Source of the DNA: PALSA-607 sp963825425
GTDB lineage: Bacteria; Actinomycetota; Actinomycetes; Acidothermales; Acidothermaceae
NCBI GenBank assembly: GCA_963825425.1
Contig: CAWGTF010000013.1
Location: 310,001-374,000, forward strand
Direction of reading: 5' to 3'
Length of the DNA: 64,000 nucleotides
Within the stretch, counting starts at the first letter, position 1. Each line of letters begins with the position of its first letter. Both the position numbers and the translations under genes were made by a program. A model generated the notes under the pieces. That model was not told the origin of the DNA, did no database searches, and worked only from the letters and a program-made list of their open reading frames with translations. Positions 36,180 through 44,783 of this stretch are shown piece after piece.

Positions 36180-37265
36180 CTACGCCACCAAGCCGAGGCG
36201 CCGTAGCTCCACGGTCAGGTCGTGCGGGTTCGTCGACGCGCTCATCGCAGCTTCGAGAGTGACCGCACCGTCGCGGATCAGGGCGACGAGGTGCTGGTCG
36301 AACGTCTGCATGCCGTAGTAGGCGCCCTCGGCGATGAGGTCGTTTATCAGCGAGGTCTTGTCAGGGTCAGCGATCGCTTCTGCGATTCGGCCGGTGTTGA
36401 TGCAGATCTCCATCGTGACGCAGCGCCCCTCGCCGTCCGCCCGAGGAACTAGCCGCTGGCACACGATGCCGCGCAACGCACTCGCGAGGGAGAGCCGGAC
36501 CTGCTTTTGCTCGTGCGGCGGGAAGAAGTCGATGATTCGGTTGATCGTCTCCTGCGCATCGGTGGTGTGCAGTGTCGACATCACGAAGTGTCCGGTCTCC
36601 GATGCCGCGAGCGCGGCCTTGACCGTTTCCTGGTCGCGCATCTCGCCGACGAGGATCACGTCGGGGTCCTGCCGCATAGCGGCACGCAGCGCTGTCGAGA
36701 AGTCTTCGGTGTCGACGCGAACCTCGCGCTGGTTGATCATGCCGAGCTTGTCGAAGTGCAGGACCTCGATCGGGTCCTCGACCGTGACGATGTGCACTTC
36801 GCGGTTGTTGTTGATGTGGTCGATCATGCCGGCGAGCGTCGTCGACTTGCCGACGCCGGTGGGGCCGGTGACCAGCACGAGGCCGCGCGGTTCGAGGGCA
36901 AGTGAGGCCAGGATCGAGGGGAGCCCGAGTTCTTCCAGCGGAATAGCGCCGACGCTGACCCGCCGGAAGACCAGCCCGGCCGAACCTCTGGACCGGAACG
37001 CGTTCACCCGGAAACGGCCGACGCCCGACAGCGAGAAGGCGAAGTCGGCCTCATTCGTGCGGGCAAAGAGCTCGACGAGGTCCTTGCGCATGACTTCGGC
37101 GACCATGCCCTCGGTGTCCGCAGCGGTGAGATCGCGCGTCTGAAGCTTGCGCAGCGACCCGTTTATGCGCACGCGGGGCGGCGAGCCGACCTTGCAGTGC
37201 AGGTCGGACCCGCCAGATTCGACGAGGGCTCGCAAGAACGGCTCGATCGTCACGTTACCGGTCAC
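36180..37265 (-). CDS. pilT: PilT-like type IV pilus retraction ATPase
   Basis: Secretion-ATPase superfamily, 361 residues. N-domain ESGGSDLHCKVGSPPRVR; Walker A LVTGPTGVGKSTTLAGM; Asp box VTVEDPIEVLH; Walker B DPDVILVGEMRDQETV; His box STLHTTDAQETINRIIDFF. The C-terminal part carries GMQTFDQHLVALIRDG rather than the classical AIRNLIRE retraction motif. No pilin, PilB, PilC or other pilus gene lies in the window, so it is an isolated copy. Convergent with dasR, 4 bases apart. Confidence 0.9.
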   Translation of the reverse strand: MTGNVTIEPFLRALVESGGSDLHCKVGSPPRVRINGSLRKLQTRDLTAADTEGMVAEVMRKDLVELFARTNEADFAFSLSGVGRFRVNAFRSRGSAGLVFRRVSVGAIPLEELGLPSILASLALEPRGLVLVTGPTGVGKSTTLAGMIDHINNNREVHIVTVEDPIEVLHFDKLGMINQREVRVDTEDFSTALRAAMRQDPDVILVGEMRDQETVKAALAASETGHFVMSTLHTTDAQETINRIIDFFPPHEQKQVRLSLASALRGIVCQRLVPRADGEGRCVTMEICINTGRIAEAIADPDKTSLINDLIAEGAYYGMQTFDQHLVALIRDGAVTLEAAMSASTNPHDLTVELRRLGLVA

Positions 37266-37328
37266 GACTGATTGCTTCGACCGTTCAGGAAGCTCTCTTG
37301 ACCATGCCGACGCCTGAATCCGTAAAGA

Positions 37329-37541
37329 TCACCCGATGACCGCGATCAAGTCGCCTTCCTGGACCACGTCGCCCTCGGCCACCTTGAGGCTGACGGTGCC
37401 CGCGGCCTCGGCGATGACCGGGATCTCCATCTTCATCGACTCGAGGATCGCGATGGTGTCGCCGTCCTCGACCCGGTCGCCCTCGGCCACCACGATCTTC
37501 CAGACGTTCGCGACCATCTCGGCGCGGACTTCCTCAGCCAC
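37329..37541 (-). CDS. Biotinylated single-domain protein (TB7.3-like)
   Basis: Seventy-residue biotin/lipoyl attachment domain. The motif LESMKMEIPV holds the biotinylated Lys (about residue 37), between IVVAEGDRVEDGD and VAEGDVVQEGDLIAVIG. It matches the stand-alone biotinylated protein TB7.3 of mycobacteria, which also lies near whiB1 and pdtaS. Immediately downstream of the biotin carboxylase gene, so it may be that enzyme's mobile carrier. Confidence 0.9.
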   Translation of the reverse strand: MAEEVRAEMVANVWKIVVAEGDRVEDGDTIAILESMKMEIPVIAEAAGTVSLKVAEGDVVQEGDLIAVIG

Positions 37542-37576
37542 CGGGTGGCTCCTCTCCTGGCAGTCTTGCTCGGATG

Positions 37577-38963
37577 TTAGCTGGCGGGCGCTTTGGGCGA
37601 CCGCATCCGGTCGATCAAGCCGGTGTCATAGACGCCCGCGACGAACTCCTCGTTGGCCAGCAACTCGGTGAAGAAGGGCAGGTTGGTCTTGAGTCCCTCG
37701 ATCTCGAAGGACGCGACAGCGGCCCTCGCGAGTTCGAGCGCGGCCGGCCGGTCGGAGCCATGCACACAGAGCTTGGCAAGCAGCGGGTCGTAGAACGGCG
37801 TCACGGTGTCGCCGTGCGCGTAGCCAGCGTCAACGCGGACGCCGGTCCCGGCCGGCTCGACCCAACGGGTGATCGTTCCCGGGCTCGGCAGGAATCGCTT
37901 CGGGTCCTCGGCGTAGATCCGCAGCTCGATGGCGTGGCCACTGCGTACGACGGCGTCCGGGTCGAAGGTGGCTGGCAGGTCGGACGCCGCCAGCAGTTGC
38001 TGCTCGACGAGGTCGATGCCGGTCACCAGCTCGGTGATCGGGTGCTCCACTTGCAATCGGGCGTTCATCTCGAGGAAGTAGAACTCGCCCCCAGACGCGA
38101 GGCTCGCTGGATCGAGCAGGAACTCCACAGTGCCCGGCGCCGCGGTAACCCACGGCCTCACCGGCACGCACCGCGGCCTCGATCATCCGCGCGCGCAGCG
38201 GCGGCGTGAGCACCGGGCATGGCGTCTCCTCGGCCACCTTCTGATGGCGGCGCTGCACCGAACAGTCGCGTTCACCCAACGCCACGACCCGACCGCCCGA
38301 CAGGCCGAGGATCTGCACTTCGACGTGCCGTGCGCTCGTCACGTAACGCTCGAGCAGGATTGAGGGATTGCCAAAGAACCGCTCGGCGCGCGACTGCGCG
38401 GTTGCGAATGCAGTCGCCAACTCCTCCTCGTCGCGAGCAACGCTCATGCCGATGCCGCCGCCACCACCCGCCGCCTTGACCATCAGCGGGAAGCCGACGG
38501 TGCGCGCCGCGACGAGCGCGGCTTCGACGTCGGCAACAGGCTCGCGGGTGCCGGGCGCAACCGGCACGCCGGCGTCGCCGACCAGGTTGCGGGCCGCGAC
38601 CTTGTCGCCCATCGCCACGATCGCCTCGGGCGACGGTCCGACCCAGACCAGTCCTGCGTCGGCCACCGCTCGGGCGAAGTCGGCACTCTCGGACAGGAAC
38701 CCGTAGCCGGGGTGGATCGCCTGGGCGCCCGACTGCTCGGCCGCTTCGAGCACCTTGGTGACATCGAGGTAGCTCTGCGCCGGCGCGGCCGGCCCGAGCA
38801 ACACAGCTTCGTCTGCCTCTTTGACAAAAGGCAGGCTGGCATCGGCCTCGGAGTAGACGGCGACGGCCTTCAGGCCTAGCCGTTGGACGGTGCGAATCAC
38901 TCGCCGAGCGATCTCGCCCCGGTTCGCGACCAGAACCGAATCAAATGTCCATGGCAAGGTCAT
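37577..38963 (-). CDS. Biotin carboxylase subunit of acyl-CoA carboxylase (frameshifted)
   Basis: ATP-grasp biotin carboxylase. ATG at 38963 overlaps the bioY stop (ATGA). SVLVANRGEIARRVIRT, AIHPGYGFLSESADFA, glycine-rich loop MVKAAGGGGGIGMSVA and GERDCSVQRRHQKVAEE are followed by a +1 change near 38130 (GG to GGG in the GAG-to-TVEF junction), then FYFLEMNARLQVEHPITE and ELRIYAEDPKRFLP. It ends without a fused biotinyl domain, so the separate 70-residue protein downstream is the probable carrier. No carboxyltransferase gene is nearby. Confidence 0.9.
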
Positions 38964-39580
38964 CGCCGGGTTCGGTCGCCGACCAGCTTCCACGCGGCCG
39001 GCAGCAACGCTCCCGCAGCCAGCGCCTTGAGCAGGTCGCCGAGGACAAATGGCGCCACGCCCGTGGTGATCGCCTTGGTGTACGACCAGTGCTCAACGTG
39101 CGCCAGCCACCACACGCCGGGGACATAGATGACCGCGGTGGCCAGCAGGAACGAGCCGGCGAGTGTGTCAAACCGGCGGTCGATGCCGTGCCGAGCGTGC
39201 CACCCCACCAGCAACGCTGCGAGCAAGAAGCCGACGAAGTAGCCGCCAGAGGCGCCGCTCAGCACGGCCCATCCGTGGTGGTGACCAGCGAAGACCGGCA
39301 GGCCGGCCCAGCCGATCGCGATGTACACCAACTGCCCGGCCAGTCCGCGAAGCGGACCCACCGCAGCCGCGGACAGCAACACCCCGAACGTCTGGCCGGT
39401 GACAGGCACCGGATTGTTCGGCAGCTTGAACGAAATCTGGGCCACCAGCGACATGAAGGCGGCGACGCCGACGACCAGCGCGACATCACGGACCATGCTC
39501 TTGGGCAACCGGTCCGCCAGCACTGGACGGCGAAAGGCGAAGCTGCTTGACGACCCGTAGGCGGACGCAGAAGCGGTCAC
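38960..39580 (-). CDS. bioY: BioY biotin transporter substrate-binding component
   Basis: S-component of a biotin ECF transporter, about 206 residues. GTG at 39580 with GAAGGGA upstream is preferred to TTG 39595. Six hydrophobic segments; family motif NPVPVTGQTFGVLL, then GPLRGLAGQLVYIAIGWAG and LSGASGGYFVGFL. Imports biotin with an ATPase/EcfT module encoded elsewhere. Co-translated with the biotin carboxylase and upstream of the biotinylated carrier, a supply-and-use operon. Confidence 0.93.
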   Translation of the reverse strand: MTASASAYGSSSSFAFRRPVLADRLPKSMVRDVALVVGVAAFMSLVAQISFKLPNNPVPVTGQTFGVLLSAAAVGPLRGLAGQLVYIAIGWAGLPVFAGHHHGWAVLSGASGGYFVGFLLAALLVGWHARHGIDRRFDTLAGSFLLATAVIYVPGVWWLAHVEHWSYTKAITTGVAPFVLGDLLKALAAGALLPAAWKLVGDRTRR

Positions 39581-39619
39581 GTGCGGTCCCTTCAACTAGA
39601 GGCGACGATCGCCTCCAGA

Positions 39620-39635
39620 ACCTACCGGTGTAGGT
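39620..39635. promoter_or_regulatory. Palindrome upstream of bioY
   Basis: ACCTACCGGTGTAGGT has perfect 6-bp arms (ACCTAC / GTAGGT) and lies 40 bases upstream of the bioY start, in the gap to the HD-domain gene. Candidate operator for the biotin operon; it does not match the BioQ or BirA operators I know. Confidence 0.4.
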
Positions 39636-39668
39636 CACCGGCCCCTACAGGGGAACTCGCACGAAGTT

Positions 39669-40934
39669 TCAGGCCAGGATTTGGCGGGATCGCTCGCTCG
39701 GGTGCGCGGCGGCGTGCTCGATGCGGCGGGCGACCACCTTCGTGAGCGTCTCGACGACCTGCGGGTCGTACTCGTACGCCATGCCAAGGCGGAGTCGCTC
39801 CAGCGCGTCGGCGTTGGCATCCGGGGTGGCGTTCGCACCGACCAGATCGTCATAGGCGCTGGCGGCCTTGATGATGCGGCTTTCGATCGGCAGCGTGTGG
39901 TCGGGCGACTCGCGATGACGCCGGTAGGGGTCGGCCTGGCGGGCGACGATGTCGGCGACCCGGTCGAGAACCCCGGTGGTCTTGATGACGTCGGCGCCCA
40001 ACTCAGCAACCCGGCGACGCTCGACCGGCGCGACGACGAGGGTCGACCCGCCGGGGATCGGATCGATGAGCGAGAGCTGGCCGATGTCGTGCAGGAGCGC
40101 GGCGTACTCGAGCTCGAGGAGGTCGTTCTCGGTGAGACCGAGTTCGCGGCCGATCGCGATCGACAGCTGGCTGACCCGGCTCGAGTGACCCTCCTCGACG
40201 TAACCGCCGACCTCGGTGACCCGCGAGAGCGAACGGATGGTCTGGCGGTAGGTCGTGCGAATCGCGGCGTACCGGCGGAATGCGAACTGGGTCAGCAGCA
40301 GCGGAATGCAGAAGACCGGCAACGCGTAGAGCTGCATGGACGGCGTGGCAAGTGCCGTCAGCACACCAGTAGCCCCGACTGCGACGGCAAGGGCGGCGGT
40401 TGCACTGATCTCGTCGCGAAGCGTCCAGCCGAACGCTGCGGCCCGGTCCTGTGCCCGCACGAAGGCGGCGATCACGAAGTCGAGCACGGTCGCCAGCGCG
40501 ACAATGGCGACCATCAGAAAGGCGACCCAACGCAGTTGGGACTTGAAGTCGGAGAAATGCACCATCGTCAGCCGTTGCGGCGCGGTGAGCCGGAACGCGG
40601 CCGCCGCAATTGCGGCCATCACGACACGACGGGCGACAGCCGTCAGGCGCGGACGGCGGCCAGCAACGACTCGCGCCAAACAGCCCACGAGGCAGCCCGC
40701 TGCTACTACGGCAATCACCTGTGCGGTCGACTGTGCGACTGGTCGACCGCCGACGTCGAACAACATCGCGTATCCGAGGGCGCCCGCGGAGGCAATCGGT
40801 GCCGCTGGCCGGTCGCCGGGAAGGCGGACGTTCAGCAGTTCACCGATCGCAATCAGAGCGGCGAACGCGATCGCCACGTTCGGGCGAGCCACGCCATGGA
40901 TGCCGGCCGCCACCGCCGCGCGCTGTCGCTCCAC
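39669..40934 (-). CDS. Membrane protein with degenerate HD-GYP-like domain
   Basis: 421 residues: an N-terminal membrane region with six to seven hydrophobic segments, then a cytoplasmic HD domain (YVEEGHSSRVSQLSIAIG and YAALLHDIGQLSL). Where HD-GYP proteins have HHE-GxGYP this one has ARQADPYRRHRE, so the GYP signature and cyclic-di-GMP hydrolysis are doubtful. It is the second of two tandem related genes; the first has a canonical HD-GYP. A receptor or partner role for the pair is plausible. Confidence 0.82.
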   Translation of the reverse strand: MERQRAAVAAGIHGVARPNVAIAFAALIAIGELLNVRLPGDRPAAPIASAGALGYAMLFDVGGRPVAQSTAQVIAVVAAGCLVGCLARVVAGRRPRLTAVARRVVMAAIAAAAFRLTAPQRLTMVHFSDFKSQLRWVAFLMVAIVALATVLDFVIAAFVRAQDRAAAFGWTLRDEISATAALAVAVGATGVLTALATPSMQLYALPVFCIPLLLTQFAFRRYAAIRTTYRQTIRSLSRVTEVGGYVEEGHSSRVSQLSIAIGRELGLTENDLLELEYAALLHDIGQLSLIDPIPGGSTLVVAPVERRRVAELGADVIKTTGVLDRVADIVARQADPYRRHRESPDHTLPIESRIIKAASAYDDLVGANATPDANADALERLRLGMAYEYDPQVVETLTKVVARRIEHAAAHPSERSRQILA

Positions 40935-40999
40935 CGCACACGAGTGCGACGAAGATTCGCCCGGCGACTTCTGAACCGCTGTCTTCGCGCGCCCTCACG

Positions 41000-42383
41000 T
41001 CACGAGACCTGCTGCTCGTCGCGGATCCCGAAGGCGGTCTCGAACGCGAAGCCAGCGGCGATGTCGCTCGACGGATCGTCGTGATCACGGAAGACCAGCA
41101 GCGCGGGATCGACGACATCGTCGGTTGCATCGACGCTGGCCTGCCAACCACTGACGCCGACCGCGACGACGAGCGCCTCAACCATGCCCGCGTCGAACTG
41201 GGTGCCGGCCCAACGTCGCAGCTCGCGGATCGCCGCGTCGACCGAGCGGGCACCGCGGTATGACCGGGTCGACGTCATGGAGTCGAACGCGTCGGCCACG
41301 GCGATCAAGCGCGCGAACTCGGGTATCTCGTCGCCGGCTAGTCCATCTGGGTAGCCACGGCCGTCGACCCGCTCATGGTGATGGCGGATACCGAGCGTTG
41401 CCTCTTCGAGGAACGAGATCCCGTTCACCATCTCAAAGCCACGGCTGGGGTGCAGCTTGATTGACGCGAACTCGTCGTCGTCCAGCGGTCCGGTCTTTTG
41501 CAAGAGCTTGGTCGGGACGCCGAGCTTGCCGACGTCGTGCAGCATGCCGGCGTAGCGCAGCATTTCGAGGCGATCCTCACGCATGCCGAGTTGCTGAGCG
41601 ATCATGACGGACGCCGTCGCGACCCGCTCGCTGTGGCCGCGGGTGTAGTAGTCCTTCGTCTCGACCGCCTGAATCAGCGAGCTGACGGTGGCGTCGTAGG
41701 CCGCGTGCTGCTGGCTGTATTGCTCGAACGCCCAACGCGCGATGACCAGCGGCGCCAGCACGAGCAAGGCGGCCACCGGACCGACACCGCCGACCCACAG
41801 CACCGCCATGATGAGCCCGATCGAGCCGTAGCCAAGGCTCGGGATCGCCATCTCGGCGACACCGTTCCACCACACGGCCCGTATCGAGGTGTCGGTCGTC
41901 AAGCACACCACGATGGCCACGAACAGGTTGTTCAGCACGAAGAACACGAGTGCCGCGACAGCCACTGCCGGCAGCACCTCTGGGAAACTCGCGTGTGCGA
42001 AGCCGTGGGTGGCTGCGCCCGGCACGGCGCGGTAGACGATGCCGGCAAGCGCGGCGCTGAGCGCGGCCTGAGCTCCGTTGAAGATGTGCTTGAACCACGC
42101 CGCGTTGTGGGCGTACGTGAGCGCGCTGACTGAGCAGACGAGCGCGCCGCCTGCTGTTCCGAGCAGCAGCAACGACGCAAGCGCGACGGGGAAACCGACA
42201 GAGATCCCGAGCGTGCCCGCCCTGGTGATGATCTCGCGCGAATCAGCAAACCAGTACAGGACGCCGAGGATGGCGACGTAGGCCCAGTCGACCTGGCCGC
42301 GTCATGCTCACGCCGACTACAGCGAGCCCGGCACAGATGACCGCAAAGACGTATGCCCGCGCGCCGCGCGGCATGTCTCGCAT
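41000..42383 (-). CDS. Membrane-bound HD-GYP phosphodiesterase (frameshifted)
   Basis: ATG at 42383 after GGAG. About eight hydrophobic segments precede a canonical HD-GYP domain: TRGHSERVATASVMIAQ, AGMLHDVGKLGVPTKLL, and the full HHHERVDGRGYPDGLAG with ADAFDSMTSTRSYR. A +1 change near 42298 splits the first membrane segments (VFAVICAGLAVVGVSM, then VAILGVLYWFADSREII). Expected to hydrolyse cyclic di-GMP or a related nucleotide. A possible 20-residue peptide gene lies 108 bases upstream. Confidence 0.88.
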
Positions 42384-42458
42384 GGTGTCTCCTGCCGGGA
42401 TCAATCCAGGGACCGGGGAAGTACCGGGAGAGGGAGTACAAGGAACTGGCGTGAGCTA

Positions 42459-42665
42459 GCAGAGCGAAACGGGACCTGGGTCAAACATTGCCTACCACCA
42501 CTTGGTGTTGGCGCCGAGCAGGAACTTTTCGACAACGGCGGTGATCTTCTGCATGGATCTCAACTCCTACGAATCACGTCATAGGCGCCGCTAAGGCCTA
42601 CGCGAGATACGCTCCGCTAAAGGAGTAGAAGCTGGTCAAACACGCCCAAGTCCCGTTCGCTCTGC
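42459..42665. repeat. Imperfect 21-22-bp inverted repeats flanking the peptide gene
   Basis: The 22 bases at 42459-42480 (core GCAGAGCGAAACGGGAC) recur inverted as 21 bases at 42645-42665 (core GCAGAGCGAACGGGAC on the minus strand), differing by one missing A and one C/T change. They enclose 164 bases including the whole peptide gene. They could pair in RNA as a long stem. Confidence 0.7.
42492..42554 (-). CDS. Possible 20-residue peptide ending in KWW
   Basis: An ATG at 42554, with GTAGGAG 9 bases upstream, opens MQKITAVVEKFLLGANTKWW and a TAG. The first 14 residues form an amphipathic or hydrophobic helix and the tail is polar then aromatic. It is the first translatable unit ahead of the HD-GYP genes. 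Length makes it hard to prove; the good ribosome site, the compact context and flanking inverted repeats argue for it. It could be a signal, a leader peptide controlling the downstream gene, or a membrane micropeptide. I do not recognise a family. Confidence 0.5.
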   Translation of the reverse strand: MQKITAVVEKFLLGANTKWW

Positions 42666-43141
42666 AGTTGTTTTGCGACCCGGGAAATTGGGGGGTCCCC
42701 GGGGCGCAAACGGCGATCTCTGCACTGGGCTCGGTACCGGACTCGAACCGAAATTCGAGCGGTGAAAAGGCCGTCCGCATAAGGAGTGAATCGGTGAAGA
42801 TCAGGGCAAGTCAAGACCCTGCAGACACTGCAGCCACACGGGTTTCGGGGCACTCCTTGCTGGCCAGTCACAAAGGACTAGTCCCGACACGACAAGGATG
42901 AGGGCACGCTACGAGACGGATGACGATGAAATACCAGCCATCACCCTATTCATCCGTTTAGTGCCACTCTGATACGGCCAATCTGAGTTCGCCCACCGTC
43001 GAATCTCATTCAGCAGCCGACCAACGCTGTCACCAACTGTTCATCCAACACTGCAGGACTTAAGGGACTCCCGCGAAGCTGTCGCGGCGCCCTACACTCG
43101 GGTGCGGTGTGTGACGGATGTGACGATTGGGGCTAGTTACC
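42555..43141. other. 587-bp intergenic region upstream of the HD-GYP operon
   Basis: No convincing ORF. On the minus strand a strong hairpin is visible around 42670-42715 (arms TTTGCG/CGCAAA and CCCGGG/CCCGGG), just upstream of the peptide gene and its inverted repeat. The rest up to 43141 is AT-richer than its surroundings and must hold divergent promoters for the HD-GYP operon and the 43142 gene. I tried cyclic-di-GMP riboswitch motifs and did not find them. Confidence 0.5.
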
Positions 43142-44509
43142 ATGGGCGACCCGACGGATCCCGCGGCTGACGCGGGGGCGGTCGCGGGCGCTGCGCTGCC
43201 GGCGAGTTCCGCCACCGCCGCCAATCCAGGCGCCCTAGATCGTTACACGGCGTCTGGTCGCAGCATTGCTCGGCGTCCGGACTGACTATGCCAGCACCCG
43301 CTTCGATTCCGAGGTGGCGGCGGCACTCGCCGCGAACCGGCTCGACGTCGCGACCGCACGCACGTTGCGCTGGTGGCAGCGCGCGTCGGTGCGTGAGGTC
43401 GAGGGTTACGTCAGCGGCGTCCTACCCGTCGTGTTGGCAACTCGCGCCGATGCCGACACGACGGCCGCGATCGACACCGACGAGTCCGCCGCGTCGTGGC
43501 AACGAGCGCCAGATCATCAAGCCCAGCCCTGCGCCGGCAACCGTGTCGGCCCCGGCCGCAGACACTGTCGTGCTACCAGAAGCCGCATCGGCGCAGGCGA
43601 CACCCGAGGAAGCCCCGAGACAGTCGCGGGTCATCACCATTCCCGATCCCTCGACGCGACGGCGATCGCCGAAGGAGATCCAGCAGGCTGTCCGAGAAGC
43701 GTTGCGTGCCACTGCAGCGCCCTGCACCCAGGACAACTGCATCCAGGACAACATGATCCAGGCCTGCCGTTCGACGTCCCCTCCCTCCAAGACGCGTCTT
43801 CACACGGAAGGGATCGCGGCGACCATGCCCACTCTGCGCCTACTGCCTGAGCTCGAGGAGGCCCTGCGGCAAGTACCAGGCATCCGCGCCGCCAGTGTGG
43901 TGACCGGGCCCGACGCCGTCCCGACGGAAATTCATATCGTCGCGAGTCGCAGCAAGGGCGCCAAACAGGTTGTCCGCGACGTGCAGTCGCTCGCGATGGC
44001 GGGCTACGACATCGACATCGATCACCGCATCGTGAGTGTCGTGCAGTTCGACGACGACATCGACGACGTCCAGGGCGACGACGAACTCGCACACCATTAT
44101 TCGGATGCCCGACACGGCGCCAGCGATCGACACGTTGCCACGTCCCGTTATCGCAGCGATCACCATCCGGACCGCAGGCTCGGAGGCCGATGCGTCGGTC
44201 GTCGTCCGTACCGGCGACTCGTCTTACGACGGTCGCTCAATCGGACCATCAACGATGAGCCATCGACACACGCTCATTGCGCGAGCCACACTCGACGCCG
44301 TCAGCGAGCTACTCGGATTGCCTGCAGAGGTGGAATTCGTCACGGTGTCGACGATGGGCAACCGGCGGATGGCGGCGTGCGTGGTTCAAGTCGCCGTCCC
44401 AGGCATCGGTGAACTCGTCTTGACTGGATCAGCCTTAGTTCGAAGCGACGAAGCGGACGCCGTCGCGCGGGCCGTGCTCGACGCACTCAACCGTCGGCTT
44501 GCCGGCTAG
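43142..44509 (+). CDS. Conserved actinobacterial protein of unknown function (frameshifted)
   Basis: ATG at 43142. Three +1 changes (near 43250, 43492 and 44110) divide one protein of about 455 residues. Pieces in order: an Ala-rich start; LLGVRTDYASTRFDSEVAAAL and ATARTLRWWQRASVREVEGYV; a Pro/Ala linker; ELEEALRQVPGIRAASVV and VVRDVQSLAMAGYDIDIDHR, a ferredoxin-like or ACT-like small domain; then RPVIAAITIRTAGSEADASV and SHRHTLIARATLDAVSELLG. I recall similar proteins only as hypothetical actinobacterial ones. It is convergent with rsrA, 1 base apart, so probably part of the conserved sigR neighbourhood. Confidence 0.65.
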
Positions 44510-44510
44510 A

Positions 44511-44783
44511 TCAGTTTCCCCGCGAAATCTCGATCTGCACCTGCCGGATGCGCGCGAGGACCTTGCTGCGCAATTCCTCGGAAGCGTGGTCGCAACCGCA
44601 GGTGCGGGCGACCAAGGCTTTCACTGCTTGGTCGAGGTCGTACTGCCGAAGGCACGGCCCGCATTCCTCGAGATGGCCGCGGATCTTCTCGCACTGCGCC
44701 GCATCGATCTCACCGTCGAGGTAGATGTAGACCTGGTCGAGGACCTCCGTACACGGGGTCTCGTGGTGCTTGCCGCAACTCAT
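44511..44783 (-). CDS. rsrA: RsrA-type zinc anti-sigma factor
   Basis: ZAS-family redox anti-sigma factor of 90 residues. The zinc/thiol motif is complete: CTEVLDQVYIYLDGEID, then the HxxxCxxC in IRGHLEECGPCLRQYD. Disulfide formation releases the sigma factor. ATG at 44783 overlaps the sigR stop (ATGA). In this family the thiol pool sensed is mycothiol. Intact. Confidence 0.95.
   Translation of the reverse strand: MSCGKHHETPCTEVLDQVYIYLDGEIDAAQCEKIRGHLEECGPCLRQYDLDQAVKALVARTCGCDHASEELRSKVLARIRQVQIEISRGN

Noticed and set aside
41932..42441. 169-residue Arg/Cys-rich frame over the HD-GYP 5' end
   Set aside because: It is an alternative frame of the frameshifted HD-GYP gene; the correct frame shows membrane segments.
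42735..42790. tRNA-like T-arm (GGTTCGAGTCC on the minus strand) with a TTTTCAC anticodon-loop-like stretch, suggesting a tRNA-Glu remnant
   Set aside because: The anticodon and acceptor stems do not pair and no 5' half is present, so it is probably chance.
42555..43141. Cyclic-di-GMP or cyclic-di-AMP riboswitch ahead of the HD-GYP operon
   Set aside because: I looked for the conserved cores of these classes by eye and did not find them; only a generic hairpin is present.
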